A stretch of DNA of 64,000 nucleotides. Origin: Actinomortierella ambigua (taxonomy: Eukaryota; Mortierellomycota; Mortierellomycetes; Mortierellales; Mortierellaceae). Made by a program: the position numbers and the translations under genes. The number at the start of each line of letters is the position of its first letter. The stretch's first letter is position 1. Shown one piece after another: positions 32,138-43,700 of the stretch. The notes below the pieces were generated by a model. It saw only the letters and a program-made list of their open reading frames with translations, had not been told where the DNA came from and did not search any database. The stretch is taken from positions 1-64,000 of the forward strand of contig JAAAJB010000052.1 in the NCBI GenBank assembly GCA_016098155.1, written 5' to 3'.

Positions 32138-33646
32138 TCACGACCGCAAGGCGCGGCTCCAGACGACGCGTCCACCAAAGAGCTCGTCGATAACAGATAG
32201 GGAGCCTTGTTCATCCTGAAAGTGCGAGGTATCTTCCAAGTGCTGTTCCTCAAACAGGGTCTTGATAAAGTCTTGCATCTGCTCAACACCCTGGGTGGCC
32301 ATCTTGACAACGACGGCCGACATGGTGTTGTTGTGGTTAGTCTTGCCCCTTGGCGATCGGCTTGCCGAGGACGTGTTGGACAACGAAGACGGCGGCTTTG
32401 GACGAGGGATCTGGATGGATGTGGCGGACCAGAGGATTGGGTAGTCGGGTCGGACACTGGCCTTTTGGCCAGGAAAGACAGTCATCTTTTCAAAGCGCCG
32501 TATGATGGCACGCTGGAGACGCTCAGTTTTTGGTCCCATAACAAACAGGGTGCCGATGGTAGAATGAGGGTGAATGGAAGCGGCGTATGATGTTGAAAAC
32601 GGGGAGGATGACTGAGGGGAGGGAGAGGCAGGGTTGGATCGATGTGGTGGTGGGTGTCGGTGAGGCGTTGGGCACGAATCGTCGTCCTCGAGTAGAAAGC
32701 CGTCGCGGAAGATGACAGGCCCGCCTGCGAGCCGGTCGGCGACGTCTCGAGGATCCTCCTCTCCAAAATAATCATCATCCAGGTCGTCTTCAAAGTCTTG
32801 TTCCCTGTTGTCGTTACCTCCTTGATTCTCTTGAGTGGGTGAGGACGAGGAGTTGGATGATGAAGCAGGCCAATGCTCGAGCTCCGCCCACCGGACAACC
32901 ATGCGCCATTCGATGCGACGGGCTTTCCACCGCTCCTCTTCTCCACGACCGCCAGCAATCCAATCCAGGGCCACACAGGAAGGTAACGAGTCGTATTCGT
33001 CATCGTCTCCTCCAGCGTCGCTCTCCAAGGAATCTCTGGTCTTGAGTGGCGGTGAAGGTGCAGCTTGTAGGAGAATTTCATGCTTTAGAAAGGCGCTCGA
33101 GTCCTCGCAGGCGACAACGGGTGGGCCAAGAAACAAATACACGGCGCCCGGGCCTACGGTGGCGTGGATCGTTTGGGACGCTGGTGGGTAATCCTTGGAG
33201 GGGCATTTGGAGATCTTTGTGGATCCTTGACCGAGAATTAACACACGTGATAGAGGACCGAGTTGAATCTGTAGGTGTGGATGGTCGTCCTTGAGCAACC
33301 CGCCTCCATAAGCAATCATGTAGACGATTCTTGTAGGCGGAGGTACAGGCCTTTGACACTTGGTGCTGGCGATGGTCGTGGTGTTGTTGTTGTCATCATT
33401 GTCTTCTTCTTGCGGAGTGCTGACTGTGCTTGCAAGCGTTGGATGGAGGCGAAGAGGCGGTGCTACTCTGGAGGACTTTGTAGAGACGAGTTTAAGAGGA
33501 TACGAGGCTCGAATGGCGTCAACATGGGTCTCGGTATCTTTAGATCGTGTCGAAACCCTGAGCAGGTTGCTTTGGCCTTTGCCATATTGGTCGCCTCCTC
33601 CCCCTCCAGCTGTGGAGGGTGTTGCTGAGTTTCCCGTCTTTTGCAT
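32138..33646 (-). CDS. Protein of unknown function, 502 residues
   Basis: Single exon from ATG 33646 (MQKTGNSATPS). Ordered blocks, separated by Ser/Asp/Glu-rich linkers, include VYLFLGPPVVACED, VALDWIAGG, RIEWRMVVRWAELEHWP, GTLFVMGPKTERLQRAIIRRFEKM and a C-terminal segment ending DELFGGRVVWSRALRS. A beta-rich N-terminal domain followed by a helical C terminus seems likely. No family was recognised and there is no signal peptide or membrane helix. Its stop is 143 bp from the VPS16 stop (convergent). The start could be further upstream only with a non-ATG codon. Confidence 0.65.
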   Translation of the reverse strand: MQKTGNSATPSTAGGGGGDQYGKGQSNLLRVSTRSKDTETHVDAIRASYPLKLVSTKSSRVAPPLRLHPTLASTVSTPQEEDNDDNNNTTTIASTKCQRPVPPPTRIVYMIAYGGGLLKDDHPHLQIQLGPLSRVLILGQGSTKISKCPSKDYPPASQTIHATVGPGAVYLFLGPPVVACEDSSAFLKHEILLQAAPSPPLKTRDSLESDAGGDDDEYDSLPSCVALDWIAGGRGEEERWKARRIEWRMVVRWAELEHWPASSSNSSSSPTQENQGGNDNREQDFEDDLDDDYFGEEDPRDVADRLAGGPVIFRDGFLLEDDDSCPTPHRHPPPHRSNPASPSPQSSSPFSTSYAASIHPHSTIGTLFVMGPKTERLQRAIIRRFEKMTVFPGQKASVRPDYPILWSATSIQIPRPKPPSSLSNTSSASRSPRGKTNHNNTMSAVVVKMATQGVEQMQDFIKTLFEEQHLEDTSHFQDEQGSLSVIDELFGGRVVWSRALRS

Positions 33647-34137
33647 GATATCCGCTGGCAAGACTTGTTCCTGACACAATGCGCACTAGGCTGAATGCGA
33701 ATGAATGAACGGTGAGGAGAAACAATGTTAATCACCACATCCCCTACTTGTGTCTCTCCCCCCCCTTCCTTGCTCCCCTCCCTCGTCTTTCCCCTCACTC
33801 TCCCCATTCTTCCGAGATAACGACGTCCTCAGGGTTCATAAGTTGTGACACTAAAAAATACTTTTTTCCCCGTACCTGGAGTGCATTCGCCTAAAATCTT
33901 GTTCCGAACCTCCCTCTCCTGCCAACGAATTGGATCGCGCATCGCTTCTCTTCAGCACGAGGAAAAGAAAACGCCAGTTACACTCAAAGTTTGCCGAGCA
34001 CATGGCATGACTCCTTTTCCCCCCCTCTTTCTTCCGTGGGCAGAAGTAATATGAAGAAGCGCTGGGCGAGATAATTGTATTTACATCTATGAGTAGGGAG
34101 TGAGGGTGTTGGAAGAATGGCCTTCAATTGATCTTGA
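33647..34137. other. Intergenic, 491 bp
   Basis: Holds the CT-rich promoter of the 502-residue gene (C-rich 33755-33800) and the 3' end of the Pex20-like gene. I see no gene. Confidence 0.4.
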
Positions 34138-35880
34138 TTACTTGCTACCACCGGTCTGCATCGACAAATGTCCAAAGAGGGCTGCGAGGCGGGACAGTGC
34201 AACGGCCTGCAGACGTTGATGTTCCAGAACAAGGCTCTGAGGATCTTTGGCATGTCGCAGTTCGCCCGATGCGTGTGTGGTGGCTGTGGTCAAGGGTGCA
34301 GTTGCCTTGCCGAACATGGACTGCCAGTCCCATTCGCCGAGATAGCGATGCCACTCTGGCGCGCGCTGTTGAGTCTGAGAGGAAGGAGAATGAGAGGAAT
34401 CCATGCTTGATATATGGGTCGAGGGCGAGGCAAACTCATGTACCCATGCGTCACCACTTCCACTAGGGGGCATCGGTTCAGGCAGCACTGCTTGTTGGTT
34501 ATTAGCGAGATCTTGTGGGGTGACTCTGGACTTGGCGGCTGGGTGGTAGAGCATCGCTGCCTCGTCCAGATCGGCAGCCATAGACTCGAACCCATCAGTG
34601 TGCCGGATTGGTGAAATTGACGTGCCTAGTGTTGCTGCTGCTGCTGCAAACTCGGACGCCCATGTGGCGGCCTGCCCTTGGTGATGATGATCGTGGTTGT
34701 GGTGGCCGCCAGTGTTGCTGAGGAGTGACGCCGAGTTGGGATCTTTGTTGAAGCGCATAAACTCCTTGTAAAGCAACAGGTGCTGCTCATCCTGATCCGC
34801 AGGTCCTCCTGGAGTGGCCATCGAGCTTGCCTGGCCGGTGCAGTTGCAGTCGCTCGGGTGACGGGTTGTTACCAAAGGGCAAGTTCGCCTCTTTAGCTGT
34901 TTCTCCCGCTCTTGAATCTCCAGTCGTCGTTGTTCGCGCTCATCATCGCGAGCCTGGATCTGATCAAAGTGTGCCCGGTTGGCGGCGATGTAAGCGGTGG
35001 TGAAGGCCTCGTTGCTCCAGTCTTGACTAAACTCGTCTTCCGAATCTGTGTGTTGTTCCTGCTGCTGCATTTCTTGTGCCCACGAGGATGCATCATTGGC
35101 GGTTGTGGCTATTGCTTGGCCCCATGCTTGCTCCAACGATGCTTCTCCTTGAGTACCGTGGCTGCTTTCGCCACCTGGTGCTATCAGCGTGGCCGGCGTA
35201 GTCTCTGGTTGGTAAATAAAAGTTTGAAAGTCGGTCAACAAGGTTGAACCGTCAGCCGCCGTTGTAGGGATAGTTGCTGGTCGGAATGGGTGGAGAGCCT
35301 GTGTTTGTCCTGCGGTTAGCGGCTGTACATGCGCTGCAGGTGTGATCGCCATTGTCTCAGACGCTGCAGCAGCACACTGCTGCCATGCTTTATCAAAGGT
35401 GTCCTGGTGGCCGTGATTGTTATGCTGTTTTGATGGAGAGGGTGTAAAGTGGAAGGTGGGGTAGGCTTGTTCGAAGTGTGGTTGACGGTGGTGGTGGAGC
35501 TGAGCGAAGCGGCGGTATCCCTCGGAGGGATCGATGAGATCTCCAGGTGCAGGGTGGGGCAGCTGAGGATGCTGAGACCAGGCCTGCTCGAATGAGTCAA
35601 AGGTATTGGCTGCTGGAAAAGGTGGCGATCGGATCATAGAAGACAATGGGTGTAGTTGGTGGTGGTTGACCAACTGCTCGGTGCCGCCTTGTCGGAGGTG
35701 TAGAGGAATACTGGAGGATTGTTGTTGTTGGTGATGACGGCTGTGTAGGCTACTGGGGGCGCTCTTGGACGGCACAGACGAGAAGGTGGACGATTTTGCA
35801 GCAAAGCTCGATTCTCCGAGCATGGCATTAGCCAGTCCGTGCAGTGGTGCAGTTGCACCCGATGAGTAGCATGCAGCCAT
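34138..35880 (-). CDS. Pex20/Pex5-N-terminus-like peroxisomal import factor
   Basis: A single exon encodes 580 residues. The N terminus MAACYSSGATAPLHGLANAM has a cysteine at position 4, like the redox/ubiquitin-acceptor cysteine of Pex5 and Pex20. Several W-x-x-x-[FY]-like motifs, which in these receptors dock on Pex13/Pex14, occur along a disordered chain: WASEF, WVHEF and WDWQSMF, plus FDSFEQAW and FDKAW variants. There are no TPR repeats, which separates it from full Pex5 and favours a Pex18/Pex20/Pex21-type co-receptor for PTS2 cargo with Pex7. The C-terminal segment VALSRLAALFGHL would be the Pex7-binding part. The function is inferred from motifs. The middle is His/Gln-rich. Confidence 0.6.
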   Translation of the reverse strand: MAACYSSGATAPLHGLANAMLGESSFAAKSSTFSSVPSKSAPSSLHSRHHQQQQSSSIPLHLRQGGTEQLVNHHQLHPLSSMIRSPPFPAANTFDSFEQAWSQHPQLPHPAPGDLIDPSEGYRRFAQLHHHRQPHFEQAYPTFHFTPSPSKQHNNHGHQDTFDKAWQQCAAAASETMAITPAAHVQPLTAGQTQALHPFRPATIPTTAADGSTLLTDFQTFIYQPETTPATLIAPGGESSHGTQGEASLEQAWGQAIATTANDASSWAQEMQQQEQHTDSEDEFSQDWSNEAFTTAYIAANRAHFDQIQARDDEREQRRLEIQEREKQLKRRTCPLVTTRHPSDCNCTGQASSMATPGGPADQDEQHLLLYKEFMRFNKDPNSASLLSNTGGHHNHDHHHQGQAATWASEFAAAAATLGTSISPIRHTDGFESMAADLDEAAMLYHPAAKSRVTPQDLANNQQAVLPEPMPPSGSGDAWVHEFASPSTHISSMDSSHSPSSQTQQRAPEWHRYLGEWDWQSMFGKATAPLTTATTHASGELRHAKDPQSLVLEHQRLQAVALSRLAALFGHLSMQTGGSK

Positions 35881-36461
35881 CGGTTTTATGTCTCCCTTAG
35901 TGTGCTAAAGCGTCTCTTTTCGCAGAGGGCGAAAAGTGATTGGCAGAAAGGAGAGGCGCTGGCGATGAAGTATGCTTGCGCTCTCAGGTCTGTCACTCTG
36001 CACGTTCGTCAGAGAAGAAAAGAGTCGTGGAGGAGAGAGGGGGGGGGATGTTGCGCGGAGGAAACAATGTGGGGAAGTGACGACCAAAGATGGGGAAGGG
36101 GTTTCTCTTGTTGTATTCCACCCCACGGACAAGAGAGTTTTCAATTTCTCCGGAGTTGCTCCAACAAACAAAAGGGAGTCTGGTGAGTAGGATGCTGTCT
36201 GAGAAGAGATGAATGGATGGACGAATGAACAGACGAAAAGGAAAGAAAGAGGGAGAGATGCCCAAAGCGAATGAGGTAGCAAGGAGAAAGGGGAGTATGT
36301 AGCTTTTCGAGACCTTTTTTTTTTTTTTTGACCCTTGTCACTTCGGAGGTGAAAAACACATGTGATTGCCCTGGAAATTCGTACAGATCGGGAAGTTATG
36401 TGTATTCGCAGATAAGAGTGGCACTTGTTTGTTATATCTTCCACGTCTGCATTCATTTCAT
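35881..36461. other. Intergenic, 581 bp
   Basis: Promoter of the Pex20-like gene and the 3' flank of the RING-CH gene. It has a poly-A/T tract at about 36317-36330 and a G8 run near 36041. I see no gene. Confidence 0.4.
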
Positions 36462-38666
36462 TCATTGCACCTCCAATATCATCGACTCGGCCTTGGCAAG
36501 CGCCTTTCGCGTCTGGCTTCGTACAAACCGATAGGTCACGTACAGCGACTTGAACAGACCAAAAACCAGGATGAGCACGAGCACGATTGAACTGATCCCT
36601 GCCTCTCCTTGCTGCCCACCTCGACCACCACGGCGCCGACCTCCGAGTCCAAAGCCACCGATCTGGAAAACGTGTCCACCGCCTCCCATGAGAACAGCAG
36701 ACACGAGCAGCTGCAGAAATCCCACTATGCTGACCAGCAGCGATCCAAACACCATATGCGTGCTGTCGATCTGAAACACGGCACGCAGGGTGTCCGGTGG
36801 GCGGAACACAATTTTGTCCTCCGTCATCTCGATGACCTTGTCAGACTTGAACTTATCTCCTTCGTCAAGCGGCACATCAAACTCTTCCATAAACAAGTAC
36901 ATCAGTAGCTTCATGACAAAGCCTGCTGCAAAGACCGCCAACGCAAAGGCCAAAATAGTCAGGATGAACAGCGTCGCTGGATGGCTAAGGTACTTTGCGA
37001 AGCTGGTACGGCGAAACGAAAACTCGTACTTGCAGGTATCGCACTTGTAGTGGCTCTCGCGCTTTGGACTTCTTGCACGCCACTCGTTTAAGCTGAAAAA
37101 AGAAAAGATGGCATCAATAGCCATCGGAACAGGTCAATAATTTAGGATCATTGTAAAATAGAGTACCACCAGCAGGAATTACCAGCTGACCATGGAGCTC
37201 AATAGAGGAGGGAGAGAGTGAGTATGTGAGAGAGAGAAAACATACCATTCAACATGCACGTATTTCATCGAACCCTTGCACATGCAGGGGGAGATGAGCC
37301 GCCCAAGGTCGGTCTCGTCAGGGCCACCTAAACAGATGCGGCATTGTCGTTCTTCAGCAGGTGGGCGAGAAGAGGCAGATGGTCTCGACTGAGCTGCAAA
37401 ATGACTCTCCAGACCAAGATTTTCCAGCTCCAGGTTCAATGCTCCTGGCATCGCGTACTGTCCCAGGGTTTCTGCCGGTGTAGGAGCTGAAGTGCCGTGG
37501 GAAAGGTCTCTTCGTCGATGACGCATTCCAGACTCGCCGCTGACGTGTGTTCGTCCCACCTCCTCTTCGTCATTCTCTTCATGACTCTCCGGTGCATCCA
37601 CGACCGTAGTTCGATGCACTCTGATGTTGTGGGAAGGCGCGCCTTGAGCTATGTCTGTTCCCAGAGCGGTTGCTGTTGATGAGAGTTCTGGTGACCGTGC
37701 TTTCTCACGCTCGTCGCTCGATTTGTCCTCTATCGTCTCCGTCAGATGACTTGCCGATGATGACGATAGGACAGGCTTTCCTGGTAGCAGGTGTGGCAAC
37801 TCGCTTGCTGCTGGAGCTGTGTCAGAGGAAGGGGACGACAACGAAGCAATGGCTCCTGACACCTGAGACCTTTTGGAGTGGACCGTCTCAGCCTCACCAG
37901 CATCGCTGTCAAATTGGGCCACTAGCAGCGGCAGTGGGTGAGGTGTCGAGCGCAAGGCTTCTGGATGAGCGATTGGAGGAGCATTGTCTTCGGACTGTGC
38001 CACTGACACCTCGCGGTCCTGCTGCTGCTGTAAGCCTGTCGGTGTCGATGCATGCATCATTCCCTCTTCCTCTCCTGCCGAGGTTGACTGATCCAGAGAC
38101 GGAGAAGGGGTGGTCGTGGCCTCCACGGTCGACGTAGGAGTGAGTGACATCAGGGAGGGCGAGGGGTGCTGGTCGGACGATGTAGACAGTGCAGAAACGG
38201 AATTGCGATGGCTCCGGGTGACAGAGGAAGCGACAGAAGGGTTTAGGAGTGAGAACTCTGAGGAACTAGAGCTTGCAGAATCGGGTACAGTTGGTGAGTC
38301 TGGACCACCAGTCGCTTCAAGAGAGGGGGACGACGATGATGGCTGGTTCGAATGCGAGTGGTCTACAAGATGCAAGCCCAGGAAGGTATCGGGGGCGCTC
38401 GCAACATGCACGGGGGTCTGAGAGCCAGAGGATCCACTACCAGTTGTTGGCAGAGGTTCTGTCCTGAGCAGGAGAGGCGTGGGCATGCCAGCAGCACCAC
38501 GGGTGGCAGAGAGTGAGGACTGCTTCGCAGCGGGCATATCCTGCCAGTCTTCGTCGTTCAGCTTGTCATAGTCGTTGTCGTCGTCAAAGCTCTCCGAGGC
38601 AGCAGCGGCTGGAGCAGTGGTAGCTGATGTCAAGGGAGGCTGGTCGCTTGGTGGTGAGGACGACAT
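36462..38666 (-). CDS. RING-CH (MARCH-type) membrane E3 ubiquitin ligase
   Basis: Two exons, 37246-38666 and 36462-37092, join in phase (TG|C gives the Cys of HVEC) to 683 residues. The first 430 residues are Ser/Thr/Pro-rich and probably disordered. The RING-CH domain follows: CRICLGG, then CMCKGSMKYVHVECLNEWR, then YKCDTCKYEFSF, the C4HC3 pattern. The intron falls inside the domain. Two or more membrane segments follow (LFILTILAFALAVFAAGFVM; VFGSLLVSIVGFLQLLVSAVLM; ISSIVLVLILVFGLF), with a Gly/Arg-rich loop before the last. Such E3s ubiquitinate membrane proteins in the ER or endosomes. The substrate is unknown. Confidence 0.88.
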
Positions 38667-39208
38667 GCAGATGGAGTAGGTGGCAATGGAATGAAAGAAG
38701 AAAAAAAAAAGAAAAGAGGAAAGAGGGCTAACACGTTGTCTTTCTCTCTTTCGTTCTCCCTATGTGGTGTGGGAGAGGTGTGTGAGATAGGGTGTGGCGT
38801 TCTCGTGGGGCGTGGAAATGCGAGGCAGCGATGTGAGAATGCGAATGAAAGAAAGGAAGGCCATGCATATTCCTGTAGCCTCCTTGGGGCAACGTATGTA
38901 GTGCGTGTCTCCCCTCTTGGCTACCACGATCCGCAGAGGCGACTGAGACTCGGCGACTGCCTATCCTCCACGTTTCTCGTCTTTCTTGACTTCCCCCCAT
39001 CCTCTTCTCTCCCCCCCGCTCCTTCACAACATTTTGAGTTTTGTTTGCTTCTCCCCACCCCTTGGGGTGTTGTGCGACCAAGATGAGCACCTTATCGCAA
39101 CTCGTCTTCTCACACTTCCTCCACCTCTCTTCTCCTTGGAACTAGCGCCCTTGTGGGAAAAATAACAGTAGAATGCAATGTATATTGTACAATGAGTGGA
39201 GAGGTGAT
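38667..39208. other. Intergenic, 542 bp
   Basis: Promoter of the RING-CH gene and the 3' flank of RPF1. CT-rich near 38975-39020. I see no gene. Confidence 0.4.
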
Positions 39209-40333
39209 CTAGAGGAAGAAACGGCGACGACTTGTCTCCATCTCCGGCTTGAAGAGCCACTCGTGCTCGCCTTTGCGATCAAAGGTGCCCTTTTGAAGCC
39301 ACTTGAGCTTAAGCGTAAATCGTGGGCCGAGCTCCTGCAAATTGACGCGCTGTGAATTCTTAAACATGTAACGATGTCTCCGGAAGAAGACAAAGTCACG
39401 CTGGTTGTGCAGAGTTGCAACTTGTCTTCCCTGGAATTCGGGTACGTGTGGGAAAAGCGACGTGAACATGCGACCGATAGTGTGACCCAAGCGTGTGTTG
39501 AAGTTGTTGAGGATGAGTTCTGGCTTGTGGGATGAAGTGCGTCCATGTCCCTCAATCTCCTTGCTCAGCTTGATCGATGAGAGCTTAAAGTGTGCTGTAG
39601 GGCCGTCGGGCAGGTGGATCAGCGTCATGGCATCTAAGCGCAAGTAGAAAACAAGACAGAGGGGGCATAAAGCGATGAGTTTCGTCCCGTCAGACCTCCT
39701 CCTTCCTGTCCATTATTATTTGCTCATGACACACTGGCATACTTGGTTCCTTGCGGTCCTCATTGATGACAATGACATCTGTAAAGTCCCTGTTCTTTGA
39801 AAACTCGACAATGTGCCGCATCTCAAACTGGGGCTTGCGCTTGACAAAATGCGAGTTTGGGAACACATCGACCAGCTCCGACGCAAACGCATAGACAGCC
39901 TATTCAGAGTAGCAACATGGATAGTGTCAGATACAGCCTATCCTTTCCATGGAGTATACGCTGGATAGCAAAATTGACCCCTTGCATGGGTGAGAAAATG
40001 TGTGATCATTACAGCACTGGGGCCCTTGCTTGTGGTGATGAGGATCTTTGGGGTGAGTCCGTTCTGGAAGTACTGTGCAAACTCGTCCTGGGCCTCATCT
40101 TCTGCAACCTCCGCATCATCCTCGACAATAGTCTCGTCAAACTCGCGGGTGTTTTCAAGTGTGTTGGGGACGTTTTCAGCAAGACGCTTCTCCTTCTTCT
40201 CAGGGCTGGCCTCCTCTTCTTTCCTAAGAGCGGTGCGGCGGTCCCGCTTGGCCTTTGCCTTGGAAGACTTCTCCTTTTGGTAAAGCTCGTCTCGCTTGAG
40301 CTTGTTCTTGATAGTGTTTTTCTCCACAACCAT
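39209..40333 (-). CDS. RPF1: RPF1, Brix-domain ribosome biogenesis factor
   Basis: Three exons, 40013-40333, 39743-39899 and 39209-39633, give 300 residues in phase. RPF1 acts in the nucleolus in 60S subunit maturation (5.8S/25S processing). The N terminus is Lys/Arg/Glu-rich ([15 protein letters not shown]). The Brix domain starts at [10 protein letters not shown], continues through [19 protein letters not shown] and [16 protein letters not shown], and includes the sigma70-like block [20 protein letters not shown]. The end, [26 protein letters not shown] in the family pattern, matches Rpf1 rather than Rpf2 or Imp4. The length is normal. It is divergent from SMC1 with a 419-bp gap. Confidence 0.93.
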
Positions 40334-40391
40334 CTTGTTTTAATGTGAGGTCGAGGTATAGGGTATGCAAGGAGACAATGAGGGAGTGAAG

Positions 40392-40583
40392 CTAGGAATG
40401 GAATAGCGACCTCAATGCATCTTTTTTTTTCTTCTCTGTTTGGGTCAACAAAGAGAACAGTCCCGGATCGCCATCAGGCACGCCCTCATCCCCCTTAATC
40501 GACGCCACTATTTTGTATTTTGAAGTCGCGTCTTCGAACTTCTGAGGGTCGTCTTCATTTGCCACAGCGGACACTTCCTTCAT
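40392..40583 (-). CDS. Doubtful 63-residue ORF upstream of RPF1
   Basis: ATG 40583 opens a frame of 63 codons ending 58 bp before the RPF1 start. The product (MKEVSAVANEDDPQ, then a Gly/Asp-rich centre and a KKKKDALRS end) matches nothing I know. It could be an upstream ORF in the RPF1 leader, a small gene or chance. Confidence 0.25.
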   Translation of the reverse strand: MKEVSAVANEDDPQKFEDATSKYKIVASIKGDEGVPDGDPGLFSLLTQTEKKKKDALRSLFHS

Positions 40584-40752
40584 CCCTCATTCTTTCCTAC
40601 CCTCGCCAAGGAGCAACTCCCCATTAAAAGAAACAGCCCTCGTATCGCGCGTTGCCAAAGGGTCCATTCATCATCCTTGGGACCATCCACTCTTTCTTGA
40701 TTTCTTCGTTCCCTCCCACCTCCTTCGCTCTAGTTGAGGAATCGCTCTCAGC

Positions 40753-43700
40753 ATGGGTCGCCTGCATCGCATTGAGCTCGAGAACTTCAAGTCCTACAAG
40801 GGTCACCAGACTATCGGACCCTTTAATGACTTTACATGTGTCATTGGTCCCAACGGCGCTGGTATAGTGTTTGCACTCTACTCATATCCTTTTCCATGAA
40901 GCTCTTTTTTTTTTTTTTTTTTTGGTGCCTTGCGCCACTAATTCTTACAGTCACCTAACTTTTGTCCCGATCCCCTTTCACTTGCAGGCAAGTCCAACCT
41001 GATGGACGCCATCTCGTTTGTACTCGGTGTAAAGTCTGCACAGTTGCGCTCGAGTCAGCTGCGTGAGCTGATCTATCGTGATCGAGTCGAGGAAGGCCAG
41101 GCTCGACCTGGTCAATCTGCTGGCCGTGGTGCTGTTGCTGGCTCGTCGCGTGCAGCAAGAGAAAGCGATGCTGATCCACGTAAAGCCTGGGTTATGGCAG
41201 TCTACATCGACAACGATAACAGAGAAGTTCGATTTACCAGAAGGTATGGTCGACTTTTCCCAGCATGATGGATAACGAAGAGGTACAGGAATTGAAAAGA
41301 CCATGGTTTGTGGTGTCAGATGTACTGATCATCATTATTCATTCTGTAATCATCAAAGTATTAATATGGCAGGTGTCAGTGAGTTCAAGATCAATAACAA
41401 GGCAATGCTGTACTCCGATTACGACAAACAACTGCGAAAGTACAATATTTTGGTCAAGGCGAGAAACTTTTTGGTCTTCCAGGTATTGTGTCCATGCTGT
41501 TCACTTTTCGTACATTGCCTTTTTGTCATGTGGAATTGTGAACTATGTAGCACCCGATCTGCTTACCAGTACCTTTTTTTTCTTTACCTCATCCCATCAG
41601 GGTGATGTCGAAGCCATTGCCTCTCAGTCGCCCAAGGATTTGACGCGCCTCTTGGAGCAGATCAGTGGATCGCTGGAGCTCAAACAGGAGTATGACAGAC
41701 TGCAGCTGGAACAGGAGCGTGCGGTCGAAAACTCAACTTTCAACTTTCAAAAGAAGAAGGGCATCAATGCAGAGATTAAGCAGTACCAAGAACAGAAGGC
41801 GGAAGCCGAGCGTTACGAGACTCTGCAGGAGGAGAAGGTATCATCAAAATATATCTCCCTCTCCCCCCCTCCACTGTTCCACAGGCTGTGGACTATACAG
41901 CATTCTTTTCGTATTACCTATACTAATACCTTCTTGTACCTCCTTTCTCTTTTCCGTGTCTTTTCCAGGCCAACTTGACAGTGCAGTACCTTCTCTGGAA
42001 ACTGTTTCACATCGAGCGCAACATCACAGAGACAGAGACTGCTATCCATGGGAAGACTGATCTCTTGGACCCAGCACAGGACCAGCTTGTACGTAGGCCT
42101 GTTTTTCTTCATGAACATCTTTTTTTTTGTTGGAATGGCAGAGAGGTTAAAAGTCTCTCTGTTTTTATTTCCTATGTTTCATGTCCTAACTCCCGCATCT
42201 CCTTCCCTCTGGTATATTTTAGAAATTGGCAGAGAAAGAGCTGGCGAATGCCAAAAAAGAGCAGGCATTGGCACAGCGTGAGACGTTCCGCAAGGAGCGA
42301 TCGATCACCAAGAGGGATAAGGCGCTTGGTGAGCTGAATCCTGAGGTGCTGAGCTTGGAGGAGAAGATTTCGCATGTGACAAAGAAGCTGAAGACGACGC
42401 AAGCGAACGGAGTGACGGTACAGGAAACACATGCAAAGCAGGCCCAGGTCGTGGCGACGCTGGAATCGGACCTGGCCAGCGTGGAGCGGATGGCTAGCAA
42501 GTTTGAGCAAAAGGCACGAGCCCTAGAAGAGGAGGCGGCGCGTGGTGGTGCTGCAGGCAGCGGTAGCAGTGGGGTGGCGATGTCAGCCGAGGACCAAGCA
42601 GAATACCGGAGCAAGAAAGAAGAGGTGGCGCTGCGCACAGTCGTACAGTCGCAGCAGCTGAGTCAGCTCCGTCGCAACATCAAGGGTCAGAAGGCCGAGA
42701 CTCGCAAGTGGGTCGAGGAAGTGGAGGAGTTGAAGCAGCAGCGGGGCAAGTTGACGGAGCAAGAGCAGCAATTGACGGAGCACCAGCAAAAGATGGAGGT
42801 GGATCTGGCCAACACGTTGCAGGAGCAAGGGCGGGTCCAGCAAGAGCTTCAGCATCTGAGCCATGAGCGGACGCGGATCGAAAAGTCCGAGGTGGAGCTG
42901 AACGAGAAGCTGACGAGTGTGCTGAACCAGTTGATGGAGGCAAAACTCGACCAGCGCGAGACGGAGAAGGAGCAAAAATTGAAGGAGGTCGTCAAGTCAC
43001 TGAAGCGGATCTTCCCTGGCGTACATGGACGCGTGACGGAGCTGTGCAAGCCAACACAGCGCAAGTACGATGCCGCGATGGCGGTCATCCTGGGACGGCA
43101 TATGGATGCGATTGTGGTGGACCGCGAAAAGACGGCGGTAGAGTGCATTCAGTTCTTGCGCGAGCAGCGATCCGGCCATGCAACCTTTCTGCCACTGGAT
43201 ACGTTGGTTGTCAAACCAGTGAACGATCGTTTGCGTGGGCTGGCCAAGGGTGCACGACTGGCGGTAGATGTAGTCCAGTATGATGGGATGCTGGAGCGTG
43301 CAATCCAGTATGTGTGTAGCAACACCCTGGTCTGCGATTCGGTGGATGTGGCCAAGCATATCTGCTATGAGCTGGGCCAGAAGGTCAAGGCGGTCGCTTT
43401 GGATGGAACGGTCTTCCACAAGAGCGGCTTGATCACCGGTGGCACAAGCGGCGTGGGTTCCGGTGGTGCGCGACGCTGGGAAGAGGCGGCTGTGGACGAG
43501 TTGAAGCGGCGTCGTGATAGCATCCTTCAGCAGCTGAACGAACTGGCCAAGTCCAAGAAGCGCGGCATGCCCGAGGAGACGTTGAAGAGCGAGCTTGCGG
43601 GCATTGAAAGCAGGTTAGGTTTTGCCCGAGAGGATCTCAGCGCAACGAGGCGCAAGCTGAATGGCGTGCGGGAGGAGCTGCAGGTTGTAGAGGCCGCTCT

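Noticed and set aside
36141..36465. Overlapping frames 5' of the Pex20-like gene
   Set aside because: Low-complexity CT/GA-rich promoter DNA with no family resemblance.
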